Shown piece after piece: positions 33,162-45,900 of a stretch of DNA of 60,000 nt. Numbering within the stretch: the first letter of the stretch is position 1; each line of letters starts with the position of its first letter. Origin of the DNA: Hydractinia symbiolongicarpus. Taxonomy: Eukaryota > Cnidaria > Hydrozoa > Anthoathecata > Hydractiniidae. Under the pieces are notes generated by a model. That model was not told where the DNA came from and made no database searches. It worked only from the letters and a program-made list of their open reading frames with translations. Made by a program: the position numbers and the translations under genes. Where the stretch lies: NCBI RefSeq assembly GCF_029227915.1, contig NC_079888.1, forward strand, positions 17,898,001-17,958,000, read 5' to 3'.

Positions 33162-36100
33162 ATTGGTTAAATGATATATCTAAAATGAGATGTAGTTTTT
33201 AGCATAGTTAAACGAAAAAAAAAAACACAGTAAATGTAGGTTTTGATAAAATGTTATATTAACTTTGCTTGAATAAATTATCACAACATAATAATTGTTA
33301 AAACTTTGATCAAGTCACAAGATATAAACTTCTTTTCTACATCTTTTAGCTGTCTGGACATGTTTTGTATGTTTTTACGAGCTTAGCTGACAACAAAACA
33401 ACGTAGGCAGTACGAAAGATATATATTTGTTATTATATTTAAGTCACGTCAGTTTCTGTTGACATTTTTCAACTGTGTAATGATGTTGGTTATTGTTTTG
33501 TGTTGATTAACTTATATGTCTCAGTTCTTGCATGTTTTCTTGTTAAACACAAAACTGTTGATGCCAAACGACGTGGCTACTAATTACTTTCATAATCTTT
33601 AAAACTAACAACGAAAAACAAAACTATTTTTAAAGAGAAGATCTTTAATAACTTTTGCTGTGAATCAATTTTATAATTAAAAATGATCGGGGAAACATAT
33701 TATTTTAGCTAAATGCTAAATAAATTTTGCCATTTTTGTTGTTAACAATAATATTTTTTGACAACAACGAAAGTGAAATATTATTTTTCTAGGAAATTAA
33801 AACTTCAAAACATTCCACTTTTAAAATCCTAACTGTTTAGTGAAGTCATTTGTTTTTACCTTAGCTATCTGTCTATCCAGCTACACGTTGTTAAGCTGTG
33901 TCACGTTACTGCATAAATCGTTTTTTAAGTTTGCGATGTTAAAATACGTTGAAACGGAGAATCATATAGCTATGTAAAGGTATTCAAAATTTAAGTTTGT
34001 GAATGATATTGTAATAAAACACAATACTTTCTTTCGGTACATAACTATGTTACCGGAAAATAAGAACCAATCTAATAAAGATTGGTTCCGGTTTTTATAT
34101 GGAAAATTCCACTCGAGCGGAAAACTCCGATAAATACAAAATACTGCTTTTTCAGATAGAATGCCTGTGTTCTGAGCGAAGAAAAAAAAATGCCTAAAGG
34201 AAATCTATTTTTTCGAAGAAGACAAAGAGCAAATTGTTCTTACAATTAATTAAGTTTTATCGCTGTCATTCAATTACAACTGTATCATAAATTGTATTTT
34301 CAGCTTTCAAACTACTCTGCATTTCCAATTGGTTTTATTAGTATGGTAAATGTTACAGCACACCAAAAACATAAAAAACAATAAGGAAGATTCAAATTGG
34401 ATTGTACTAAAGATTCAACTTAGCTAGCTACATCTTAACGGCTTGGTTTACCTAAAAAAGATGGAGATAAAATTCCTAACTGTGGTAATGACCGAATACA
34501 TATTAATAAAAAACAATTGGAAATGTAGAGCAATTTGAACAGATCGGTGTGAAGTTAAAGTTATCATTTTATTTAGTTTTTTTACTCTCACTAGATTACA
34601 AATTATGCCGAAAATGATACACCCTCTTTGAAATTTCAGGTTAGGGTTTTTTTCATCTAAATTTTTTCATCTAAATATTTTTTTCATCTAAAAGAAAACC
34701 AGAGCTTATGTAATATAGTCAAACCACGCCAAAATAAAGCAAATATTCTTCTTATTTTAAGAAATAATTTTGAAGTTACACGTTAATATTTCACCCCTTT
34801 TTGTGTTGTCGAACTGACGCGATTGTTCGTCTGCAAACTGATAAAATTAAATTAAAATCAAAGCGCATTTCAATGAAATAAACAACAACTTCTATCGCAA
34901 ATCACCGACGCCGACTAATTGATTACTTCTTGTATTTTAAATTCTTTTCTTACAACCATATTACACAACAATACATCTCGTGCGTTTCTTTTACAAAATA
35001 AAGATTTTATCTATCATTTTAATTCACCATTAAAAGCAGTACCAGTTGCGCAAATATTGATCCACCGTAGGGTTTTAAAAATGATACTTTTATGTTTATT
35101 ACATTCTTACTCCACATGCAATTAAGTGCGGTTACCACTTTCTGTTCGTACTTCAAAAAAATTTTTTTTTATTTTTTTTTTATTTTCCACTCATGTTTTT
35201 ATTTACTGTTTGTATTTTTGTACTTAAAATGAGTAAATACTAGAAAAAATGGCTTATCAAGCTATTCCAGTTAAACCCTCAGTTGTTGAACTTGAGAGAG
35301 AACTTAGAAATCAATAGCCACCGTAACTACCCAGAAAACTCCACAACAATGTTGTTTTTTTAAAAAGTTAAGAACTGATGCGTTTCTATTGAGAATTACA
35401 CTGTACCTGTGCTTTGATTTAATTTGAAATTTATTTTATTTATTTAGATGAAAGTTAAATGAAAAAAAAATTGATTTGATTGCTTTTGGCTATTAAAACA
35501 ATTAGGTTTTTGTGTGTGCTTTTAATAAGAAATCGGTTTATAGCTAAACAAACTCGTACCCGTTATAAAACAATTTAGAAAAAGAAAATAAATGCTTTTT
35601 TTTAAAACTAGTACGTTATAGGCAATTTCAATATATTATTTAGCAAAGAAGATATATTTAAATATTAATTTTTTACAGGAGTCTGAATTAAACAAAACAA
35701 ACAGCTACCTATTTCTCTTTTCACTACAAGATAAGTCAGCTAAGTTACCAATTGAGACACTTCTAGACCCAAATATTACAAAAAAAAAGTAACTGATTAT
35801 TTGCAACTAAAACATTCCTAAAACAAAAAAATGTTATATACTCAAATTTTTTAAGTTACTTTTTCTTTCAGAAGTAATTTATAGATATTTATGCAATTGG
35901 CAATTTCTCATAAAAGTTTAACAACTACTTGTTAAACTCAAATAGAGAGAGTATGTATAATACGAAAAATATGCAAAAATTAATTTAACATTGTAGAAGA
36001 ATAGAAACAATAAGACACCTGTCAAATTTGGTTTTGAAACAGAAACGCAAGATTGTTTATACAGATTTATAACAAACTTGTTCAGAAGCAATCTTAAAGT

Positions 36101-36710
36101 GAATTGAAAAAATTGAATAAGTTATGAGTAGCTATTGATCTTGATAAGACATTATTGAGTTTTGTACTGATTAAAATCCCAAGATGCTGATAGTGTAGTA
36201 AGGTGTTATATGTTCAACTTTCTGTCTTTTTGTAAGCAAGCTAATCGGTTCGATAAGCAGCTGATAAACATTTTATCCATAATGAAAAGCCATATTACAA
36301 TGACTAGGTTTCAAGTTGGAGAAGAACTATTAAATGTGAACACATTTCGTAAAATAGTCCTTTGCTGCAGCTCTTCAGTATCTGGGAATGCGTATTAGAT
36401 ATTTTTTCTGGCAGCGACGTTTGTATTTTGGCAGGTTAGGAAGTTAGGAAAAGTCAATTCCCAAGCGTTGGAAGACAGAGAACTCTTTTAACAACCAATA
36501 AAAATTTAGAAAAGGCAGCCATTTTTAATATAATCCTGCATTAATATTGGATAAAAAATATATATATATAAATATAACTGAAATCGAGCAATTTCAATTG
36601 CATAAAAGGCTATTTTCGATTCAACTGCATGGCACGTGAAAAATCTACAAGCTTTTCTGTGTGCGCATGCGCACTAAGACAAAGATGGTGGCATAAAGTG
36701 CTGATATTTA
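33162..36710. other. Gene-poor AT-rich interval
   Basis: I find no supported exon. A 10-base perfect hairpin (GAACCAATCT, loop AATAA, arms 34064-34073 and 34079-34088) is followed by CCGGTTTTT. Long T and A runs are frequent (for example 35156-35185). Confidence 0.5.
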
Positions 36711-36790
36711 AGCGCTGGGAGTTAAGCTCTTAAACGTTAGTTTTAATGATATACCTAGAACATGAGTTCAAATCCCGCAATATTTAGTGA
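36711..36790 (+). mobile_element. Possible tRNA-derived SINE head
   Basis: GCGCTGGGAGTTAAGCTC followed about 35 bases later by the B box GAGTTCAAATCCCG resembles a tRNA-derived head. The A box is weak. A CAA-rich tract at 36880-36920 may belong to its 3' part. Confidence 0.35.
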
Positions 36791-36920
36791 CTCTCATGTA
36801 ACTAAATTCATTCAAACTTATGAAATGCTGTACAAAAAAAGCCGAAAAGTAAAACTGTTTTTAGGAAATTACAATAAAGAACAACAACATCAACAACAAC
36901 AAACAAACAAAAACAAAAAT

Positions 36921-37690
36921 GCTTACGTCTTATGCTTTTCTTCAAACAACCAAACTCGTTTCTGGATGTTTCTCTTCCTGGTGCATCCCGAGAAATAACG
37001 TTTCAGTTGTATATTGTAAACTACATTTCAGTGTGTAACCGCTAAGATTGAAATTTTCTGTTAGCGTGGTTAGATGGATCGAAATACACGTTTAAGGTTT
37101 CTTTTTCCTTAATTCATGGCTTGTTGAATGAGTAAAGGACACTTTGGCTTGCCAAGCACCTAATTCCTAAGATCTATTTTCATGAGGAGTTTATTTCACA
37201 GGGTAAAGCGACAAGTTTCTCATTTAATATTCACAATAGTAAAGATATTATCCTGAGACGCCAGGAATTGTTATGCTACCATCGCTAGGCGGTAAACGCA
37301 AATCATAAAGCTAAAGCTGCATATAAATGGCTATAACGGGTGCCATGGGCGTTGAATTGATTTTTTGAGTGTGTTTGCGAATGTAGCAACATTGTATCAT
37401 GATACTCCATAATACTTAGAAGAATTTAGTTCCAAAAATAGATATAAAAAATAGCAATATTTGACCATTTCTTATACAGTTACCACCTCAAATCTATTAG
37501 ATTAAAGAAATTCGCCTTCCAGCGAGAGGCCTCTCATTCCATCATGTTTGGGAACTTGAAACGCACCAAAATATTTTCACTTTTGATCAGAACTGACATC
37601 TAAGCTTAAATTTCAACTTTGTTAACCCTGAATTTACTGCCGTACCCTGCAGTTTTTTTTTTTTGGTATCTTTTTTATATTAAAATATAC
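36921..37690. other. Non-coding interval
   Basis: No supported gene. The open stretch 36762-36998 is mostly the CAA repeat and its flanks. Confidence 0.45.
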
Positions 37691-37940
37691 ACCTTATCGG
37701 TTAAAATTTCGTATGTGAAAAAAAGTGGAAATTTGAAACAAATTTCGTTACTTTTCACCGGCGTAATTTTATAACCGACTAAAATTTTGACCGACGAAAT
37801 TTTTTCACCAAAATTGAATTTTCTATTTTACGTGTTTTTATTCGTGTTTGAAGTCAACAGACCCTCATATTTGAAACCATAAAAAGGAGATTTTAGGAAA
37901 TTTCGTCACTTTTAACCGACGAAATTTTAACCGATAGGGT
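37691..37940. mobile_element. MITE with terminal inverted repeats, 250 bp
   Basis: The left end ACCTTATCGGTTAAAATTTC (37691) is mirrored by the right end GAAATTTTAACCGATAGGGT (37921-37940) with one mismatch. Internal copies of ACCGACGAAATTTT and AACCGACTAAAATTTT add a self-complementary body. There is no coding capacity. The target duplication was not resolved. Confidence 0.65.
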
Positions 37941-38611
37941 AGCCATGATACAGTGCGAACTGAATGTGGAAAGTTGTTTTATTAATGCATTTTCCCTGCT
38001 TTTTTCGTAACAAAAACAGAATTACATAAACAGAATAACTCCACAGTTTACACAAAAAAACACTTCTGTGTTTTGCCAAAAACCTTAATTTTATATTATA
38101 TGCTTTCCTTTTTATTTGATGGGAAAATTAATTCGCGCAAAAATTAGTACGAATAAAGATTTTCTTGAGTTTTACATAGGAAGGTAGATTTCACAAGTTT
38201 TGATCACAAAAAAATCAATTTAAAAAAAATATACTCCTGTAATCCTTTAAAATTCTGCTTAATGTGCAAAATTTAATACACACGTGAACACGCGATTTAA
38301 AACACATGAATGGTTGAGAGATATTTTTGAAATTGCTCTCTGTAGGAGGGCGCACATTATTCCGTAACAGCGTTTTTTATGAAACGCCAAAGTAGATAAA
38401 GAAAGTTAATTTTTTTGCATTTACTTCCTTATTTCTGATGTACATCTGAGCAGCATCCAATCAAACGACTGAATTAGCGACTTTCATCTTGTCTATTGTT
38501 CTAACTCTTTAATTTTTTTTCGCGCCTTTTCCATATGAAATTGACATCTAATCACAAAAAAATCAACTGTTAGCACAACAAATAATAAAACTCACGATTT
38601 AATGGTTTAAG

Positions 38612-38732
38612 ACCATGTTCACACGTTGCTGATAGATACCATTATTATTGTCATAAAACCATGTTCAGACGTTGCCGTTTTAGACACCTTATTATTATAA
38701 CAACACCATGTTCACACGTTGCGGATACATAC
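38612..38732 (+). repeat. 47-bp tandem repeat, three units
   Basis: Units begin ACCATGTTCACACGTTGC at 38612, 38658 (one change) and 38705, separated by GATA-ACC-TTATTATTAT sequence. A single further unit lies at 39860, inside otherwise unrelated DNA. It is a dispersed minisatellite. Confidence 0.75.
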
Positions 38733-41271
38733 AATTTCGGAGAGAAATCATTTCTTGAACGTTTGTTTACCTTTTACTGTCGCCATTTTTAATGTCGCCA
38801 TTTTGTTTCAATGGTTTTGTTAGCATGATGCCGTTTCAGCATTGACACGAAGTTATGCGGTTTCGTGTAAATGGACAACTTATCCGCTACGAAATTAAAC
38901 CTCTAGCCGCGTCTAAACCTGACTCAATACATATTCTGATTTGTCATTTGATTTAATGTCTAGGAATTGCAGTGCTCGAAAATCACAATAGCAAATTTTT
39001 ATTGGTCGTTTTTAAGGACATATCCTTCGAATCCTTTTATTAGCTGGTAATTATATGGCGCGAAGTAACTTTATTGTCCCTAATTTTTGATTCGCTTATA
39101 AATTGCAATTTTTTTCGCCTCACAGGCGGGCAAAGTTTTTTCTAAACTGTTTATCAAACTGCACTCCGCAACACGTAATTGCAGGCCCATTTCTATTTGA
39201 CTGCCTTTTCTATTGTATGACAAAAAGCCCAAGATCATGCGCAATTTGACAAAACTACCGCTGATTAGAGCAACAGACAAAGTCAGATTCACTCTACTTT
39301 TGGCGACTCTCTTTCCTACCTGGCAAAAATTAGCTGAAAACATTTGAGTATGTTAATTTGTCATGTAATTTCTTAAATTGACAGCAAAAATTGCAGGTAA
39401 AAATATTTTATATTTTAAGATAGCGGACAACGAATATATCGACTGTATGCATGACAAAGTTAAATTTATTAGTTTATAATAAAGATTTGATGCTTTATCA
39501 ATAATATTTTTTACAAAACCATACGTTTTAATTTTAAATGGTTTAAAAATTATTACTGCTAATCGAACAGCATAAGATGTGTTTTACCCGGACCTCTTTA
39601 AAGGATTTTTAAACCATACGAATAGCTCTTTTTTCTTAGATACAATATGCTTGTATTTTTTTTCATTTATATAGCAAGTTCAAGCTTAAAACAACAAGCT
39701 TCTGTTTACAACACCGCCATATTAACTTGTGGATTTCATTTTCCGCGCGAAAGCAAAGCACAATGGAAATTGATTTCTACTTGAGAGCAGAATGATTTTG
39801 AGTTTTTCTTCGCTATATCAGAAAATGAAGTGAAATGGAAACCTTATTAATATGATAAGACCATGTTCACACGTTGCGGTTAGATACCATTATTATTATA
39901 AAAAGACCATCTTTGTGTTGTATTAACTAACATTCCAATGTCAAATGAAATCCCTTGTTTTAATATTTTAATTTTCAATAAAACTTCTCCAGCGATATTT
40001 TATCTAAATAAAGTTACGAAATCAGGCTGGTCAATCATACTTTAACCGGACAAACTTTTGCGATTTAACCAACTAAAAAATTTAGGTGTGATAAACGCAA
40101 TATCTGAAATGGGAAAATTTTCATAAGATTAAGTTTCGTGATTTGTCAATTTGATGTTTTCAAATTGCGCGCTGAAACTAGTTTATCTTTGGTGCCAAAA
40201 CAAATGTTTGTACAGAACAAAATAAGCTACAAATAACCAATTTCATTTTATTCGTACTTAACATAAATTAGCACTTATTGCTCATGAAAAAAATGAGTAA
40301 AACTGATTTCCACAGATTTGTTATTCGCCCTGCTGGTGCGGCTCCTGGTATATACGTGATAGTCAAGGGCGCCTTAGAGGCCCGCCCAGCTCCGGCACAA
40401 GCATGTTGGAATAAAAGTTGTGTCAAAATTGTGCTTTTTGAACGGACCGCACTACAAGGATTAATTAACTTCTTCTTAGAATTTTAAAATCCTACGCAAA
40501 TTTTATTTCCGTATTTTCTATTTACGAGTTCAGAAAGTTCCAGCGTAGAAATTAAAATATTTGGCAATTCCAAAGCAGAAACAGCTTATAAAACCAGAAA
40601 TTTCTTTTGAAATTTCGGTGAATAAACTTGCACCAGACAATTTAGTAAGTTTGAACTCCATAAACCTTCGCTAATGTTCATTGTTTCGCGATACTAGGTT
40701 TCGTAAAGAATGTTGGATTAAAGTAGTTGTGAAGTAATTATACTCCCAATACCAGAGGTTAAAACAGAGGCCAATTCATAATGTCAGCTAAATAAATACA
40801 AATTCATACCTATGACGTAGCTCTCAATATAAGAACAGGACTGGTGACTTGGACGCTGGTCCTGTTTCTGTAGTCGGATTTAAGCTTTAGCAAAATGAAT
40901 AGGAATCCTCTTTGAAAAAGCCTTATAAAACCGCAGAAAGAAAAAAGAGTCAAAGAAAAATTACTTACTTTTTAGGAATATTTTTTCTAATAAATTTATT
41001 TTGATTTATTAATGCATAGACGTGATGCTCAGCATGAAAATGAAAAACAAAACAACTCTATCGAATCTCTTTTCTTGCTGTTTGATATTTTCAGTTTTTA
41101 TTGAAATCATAAATTTTCTTGTTTACTCTCATATTGAAGAAGAGGTCAATGGAATTTTGTTTAGATTATTATCTCTTTGAACTCGAACAATGAGTTCACA
41201 GAGACGTATCTTCTCAAATTAATCGCGACTTCCATTTTAATTCGATTATTTTTGTTTACTGTGAAGAAGAA
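38733..41271. other. Gene-poor interval
   Basis: No supported exon. A GC-rich island at about 40325-40405 (GGCGCCTTAGAGGCCCGCCC) stands out from its surroundings and may be a transposon fragment. Otherwise AT-rich. Confidence 0.4.
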
Positions 41272-41605
41272 GTAAAAATGTAAACAAATTGACACAACTT
41301 ATTTTCGCCTTTTTCAATGGCTTTCGAAATTGTAAAAATGTAGAGATAGAAATAACTTATTTGCGCCTCTTTTCGATTTTTTATGCCGTAAAAACGTAAA
41401 GAGTTAAACACAACTTACTTTCGCCTCTTTCGGTGGCTTTCTATGTCGTAAAAACGTAAAGACTTGTACACAACTTCTTTGCGCCTCTTTTCGGTTCGTC
41501 TCTTTCGGTGGCTTTCGAAGTCTTAAAAATGACTCTCTATGTCGTAAACACGTAAAGAGTTGAACAACAATTTTCACTTCGGTCGCTTCCGATGTCGTAA
41601 AAAGA
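41272..41605 (+). repeat. Degenerate minisatellite, about 55-62 bp unit
   Basis: Units start GTAAAAACGTAAAGAGTT or variants at 41272, 41332, 41388, 41448, 41544 and 41597. Most continue ACACAACTT, TTTCGCCTCTTTC and GGTGGCTTTC. One unit (41448) carries an internal duplication. Confidence 0.8.
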
Positions 41606-42559
41606 TAACCAAACGTTAAACGTAACGTAAATGACTAAGCTTCCCTCCTCCCGCAGGATCCTCGTTGGAATATGTACCAAACTCTAAGCGACTGGCAATG
41701 CTTAAAATGTGACAAGTTGAGCAACTGAGACATAGACTTATAATATCAACAAAGAAGCTACGAAACAGAGGATGAGAATTCTGTTTCTAAATAAATAAAT
41801 AAACTTTCATTTTTACCCTCAGCAATTAAGTTTAAAAATGAAAAATTATTTCGTTATTACAAAACGTGCAAATCAAAATGCATTTTAATGTCGCAAATCA
41901 CTGTTACGGTTCGGTTGCGATATATTTTACGACAAAATGTCGTTTAATTTGCACGTTACGCGATGACCTTAACTTACACAAAAATCATGAAAAAATACCA
42001 TTCATAATTAATTAATATGTCGGGTCTTAGTTTGCTTTGAAAAATAATACAAAGTAAAAAAAAAATCTGCCATTATTTTAAAAGAAGGAATGAGAAAAAG
42101 ATAACTTGATTGGTCAATTTTATTGTCTAAAAAATGATCCAATTTATAACCGTTATTGTTAATACAACACATTGTTGTTCGTTGTTTTCAACAAAAAAAT
42201 ATGTTCTCCCAAGAGTTTAAGTATGATGCGCAAACTTTGCCAGATATTATAAACACATCTTTGAATATATGACCAGGTGGAGACAGATGGATTGATTGGA
42301 ATCTGACATCAACATATTGGCTACTTTAGTAATCGTCACGTCGACGTTATGTCGTAGTTTTCTTGCAAAAATTCCAGAACAGCCGTATGCGAAGATAAAT
42401 TATTGAATAAGAGGCGTTCTAAAAAGTCAAAACCGAATTATACAATGATAAAATAGTAATGCGCAATCGAGCAAACATCAATAACAGGAACGAAAGCTTG
42501 GTTTCCAATGAAGTTCGTGATTGTTGTTGTTTGTGTGTTACAAACCTATTTTACACCAA
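41606..42559. other. Non-coding interval
   Basis: No supported gene. The missing last coding exon of the dihydrouridine synthase might lie here or further left, but I could not identify it. Confidence 0.4.
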
Positions 42560-42601
42560 TAACAACAATAACAACAACACAACAACAACAACAACGACGA
42601 T

Positions 42602-42678
<77 letters not shown>

Positions 42679-42725
42679 AAGCAACGACAACGACGACAAG
42701 GACAACAACAACACCAGCAACAATA
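42560..42725 (+). repeat. (AAC)n microsatellite
   Basis: About 165 bases of ACA/AAC trinucleotides with a few GAC interruptions. Open frames across it are artefacts of the repeat. Confidence 0.95.
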
Positions 42726-42786
42726 AGAACAAGACGAACATTATTATATGCCTATCTCTATTTTGACAAGAATTCATTCCCAATTT

Positions 42787-42830
42787 CTATCTCTATGGCA
42801 ACAGGAACTTTCCTGTTACCATAGAGATAG
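42787..42830. repeat. 21-bp inverted repeat with 2-base loop
   Basis: CTATCTCTATGGCAACAGGAA (42787-42807) is mirrored at 42810-42830 with one mismatch. It lies about 75 bases past the last identified exon of the dihydrouridine synthase, so it is either in its last intron or its 3' UTR. Confidence 0.85.
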
Positions 42831-42903
42831 ACATAGAGAAATATCTGTCAGGGAACGATATGTAAAACCCGGGTAAACCTAAAAATCAAAACAATATTCG
42901 CAC

Positions 42904-45900
42904 CTGGTTTTGTGTGCCACTTCTCTGTCATGTAGATAAGATGATGATGAAATGTTGAAAAAGACGTTCCAATACTCATCGAAATATCCAACTAAAACAG
43001 ACGGAGGGTACACTTTTATTGGACGTTCTAATACTTAAAGGGCAAAATTTGGCGGAAAGAAAATTTGGTGAAAATGAAAATTCTGCGGGATTAGTGAATT
43101 TAATTTGGCATATATTAAGAAAATGTCAGGATTCAATTTCGCAAAAGACGAAATCGCTAAATTTTTTTTCTGTTAAAATTTGTTACCTTTAAGTACTGCG
43201 AAGACCTTCAAGTGTAAATTAATTTGCCGTCAAAGGAACATTTTTTTGGGACTAGTACAAAATATGTAGTTCCTTACCCAGTCTTTAATGCATTGAACAG
43301 GTGTTACATCATAACCAGCATACATTGCAGGATTGTTTAACATACCCTGCGCCGCCATGACACCTAAAATTCGAAAATTGTAAAAATTATCACCAGAGCG
43401 GTCAGCTATCAAAACTATTTTAATTGATAAAAGCGTAAAAAATCATTTATAAGGCGTAAATTTAACTTATTATCTAGGGTTTTTTAGACTGTGTACCCTT
43501 GTCTCAAAGTAAATTTAGTTACTGACGTCATCAGTACCAGTAGTAACGTCATACACCCCCCCTGGTACGTATGTTTGGTAACACAACAACACTGTCCTGA
43601 TTTTTAAATTGCACAATCTGTTTTAACCTATTGGTCATGCAGGTCTCAACCTGTCATGTAAAATAATTGCCCTAAAGTGGGGCGCTCGAAAAACGGTCGT
43701 TTGAAAGGCGGGAATTAATCTAACTTACCGTCAAACGTTAGTTAACGCTTATTTTAACAACATCAAACTGATCAAGTATTTCAGACTAAAAGCAAGGCAA
43801 AAAGGCGGAGGCGTTCAAGAAATTGGCGTTTAAAAGCCGCGCTTACTAACTCACCATCAACATTTGTTAACTCTTTTACCTTTACAACATCCATTTCATT
43901 CTTGATGTCGCCATTAGCAACAACAGGTATCTGGACACTATCTTTGATCTACTGAAACAAACAACAATTTTTTTGTTCTAACTTTACATCCAACACCTTG
44001 TCATAAGTATCACAGTGTTTGGCAACATTGAGGAGTATTTTAAACTTCAGATTTTTTTAATTATTTCATAAAATCATAATGCCCCCGTTTGCTTCATACA
44101 TATTTTATTTTCATAGAAAAAATTATTTAATTTTATCTGCTTTCTGCGTTTACTATAATTATTTACGCGAAATTATAACGTGAAACTTAGTTGGCACTCA
44201 ACATCCTTCATCCATATCTAAACGTTGCAGGCCGTGACTTTTTAAAATTCCATTACTTTTAAGAAAAGGTTAAAGCAGTAACATCTATTCGTGGATTATT
44301 AGACCAAAAGTAATGCGCTATTATTTTTTACTGTTAACAAAGTAATTAAAATTTCATACAATCCTCAGTGCTTCATAATCTACAGCTTCCTTCCTCTGTG
44401 TGATTGTTCTTCCATGTACAGTAATCCAAGCTACTCCCGTATGTTCTGCTTGTTGACACATATCCACTGTCTTCCTGGAAATAACACGATCAAAACAAAG
44501 TGTAAACAACAAAATATTGAAAAAAGTTCAGTGAGTGGTCTCCCTGACACATAGTTTAAATCTTTTTTTTTAACTCCTATCTAACTATTTCTCCCTCTTT
44601 CCAACCCATATTAGCAGTAAAAGCTTCTTTAATCACCATCAATCAATACGTCAATCGACGCACTAGAAAGCATAAAAAATAACAGAACACAAATCTTTCT
44701 CCACAAACAGGTGGAATATCTTTCATATAAGTCAACTCAAATGAAAAAATTGTATGTATAAAAGCGACAGTTTTTTGCGGCGTTTTGGGTGGTCAACCAC
44801 TCGCTATCAACCGTACTAACAAATTTACAATTTTTGATTTGTATAACAAAAAGTATTTATTTATCATTAAATCATATAATTATAATGCATTAAATAAATA
44901 TAATGGTGTTGATTTCACAATTTTGTTCAATGCAGGCTTTTTTGTTCATCTTTCATTATGGAGAAACTCCCCTTTATCCCTGAGGCCAAGGTGCCAAGGT
45001 CCCTGTTGGTAGCATTACATTGGCTTAGATTTATTTGTTAGTGCTGAAATCAAAATTTTGGATGTGTTAAGCTAAGAAGACCTTGATTTTGTGAAGACCC
45101 AGATTGAGGATACCGCTACTGTCTTCTTACAGCTTATAACAATAATAGCTTCCTAAGAATTTGCCTAATAAAGGGGTAGATTCTCTATTTAAGCCTTCTC
45201 AGGACTCTAGTATAGTTATTCAAAAGTTTGATATAGGTTACTCAGATGTAATTGTGGATAAAGAAGTCTACGTTTTCAAAATGGAACAAATATTGACTGA
45301 TCAAGTTCAAACCTATCAACGTAACTAATGACCACTTTTTAAATCTTTTTAAAACATCAACTAAGAGAAAAGACTCGATATCATTTATAAAGAGTTAATG
45401 AAAATCGGAAAGTTGAGCAAAGAAAACTACAAGAAACTTAAACTCGTGAGTGCACGTGTAGGTGTAGCTTACGATTTATGTCAAGTACATAAGGCATGTG
45501 TTGATTTTATCCACCTTGATAACCTATATTGTCTGTGATTGGTATTCCTGTGTATGAACTTGCTAAATTTTCAGTTCCTAAGTTGTCCTGTTTAAGTGCC
45601 GATGAGTTTAATGTTAAAGATTCTTTTCAATGTTCTGACAAAATTTGTGAACACGATGGTAAGTCATTTATGGCTGGCTTAGATTTCACTTCTTTGTTTA
45701 CCAACATTCCTAATCCGAGACTGTAGGGTTGTGTACTGATTTGTTCTATGAAAATACTGATGTCATTGATGGGCTAAACAAGAATGATTTTCCTAAGCTA
45801 CTTGAATCAGTAACTTATGAGTCATGTTTCTTAATAACCCCTAGGAAGCCACATTGGTCAATGCATTCTTACACCATCTTGAGAATACCAAACTAGCTAC

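Noticed and set aside
42459-42824. Open reading frame of about 120 codons rich in Thr
   Set aside because: Almost entirely the (AAC)n microsatellite read in one frame.
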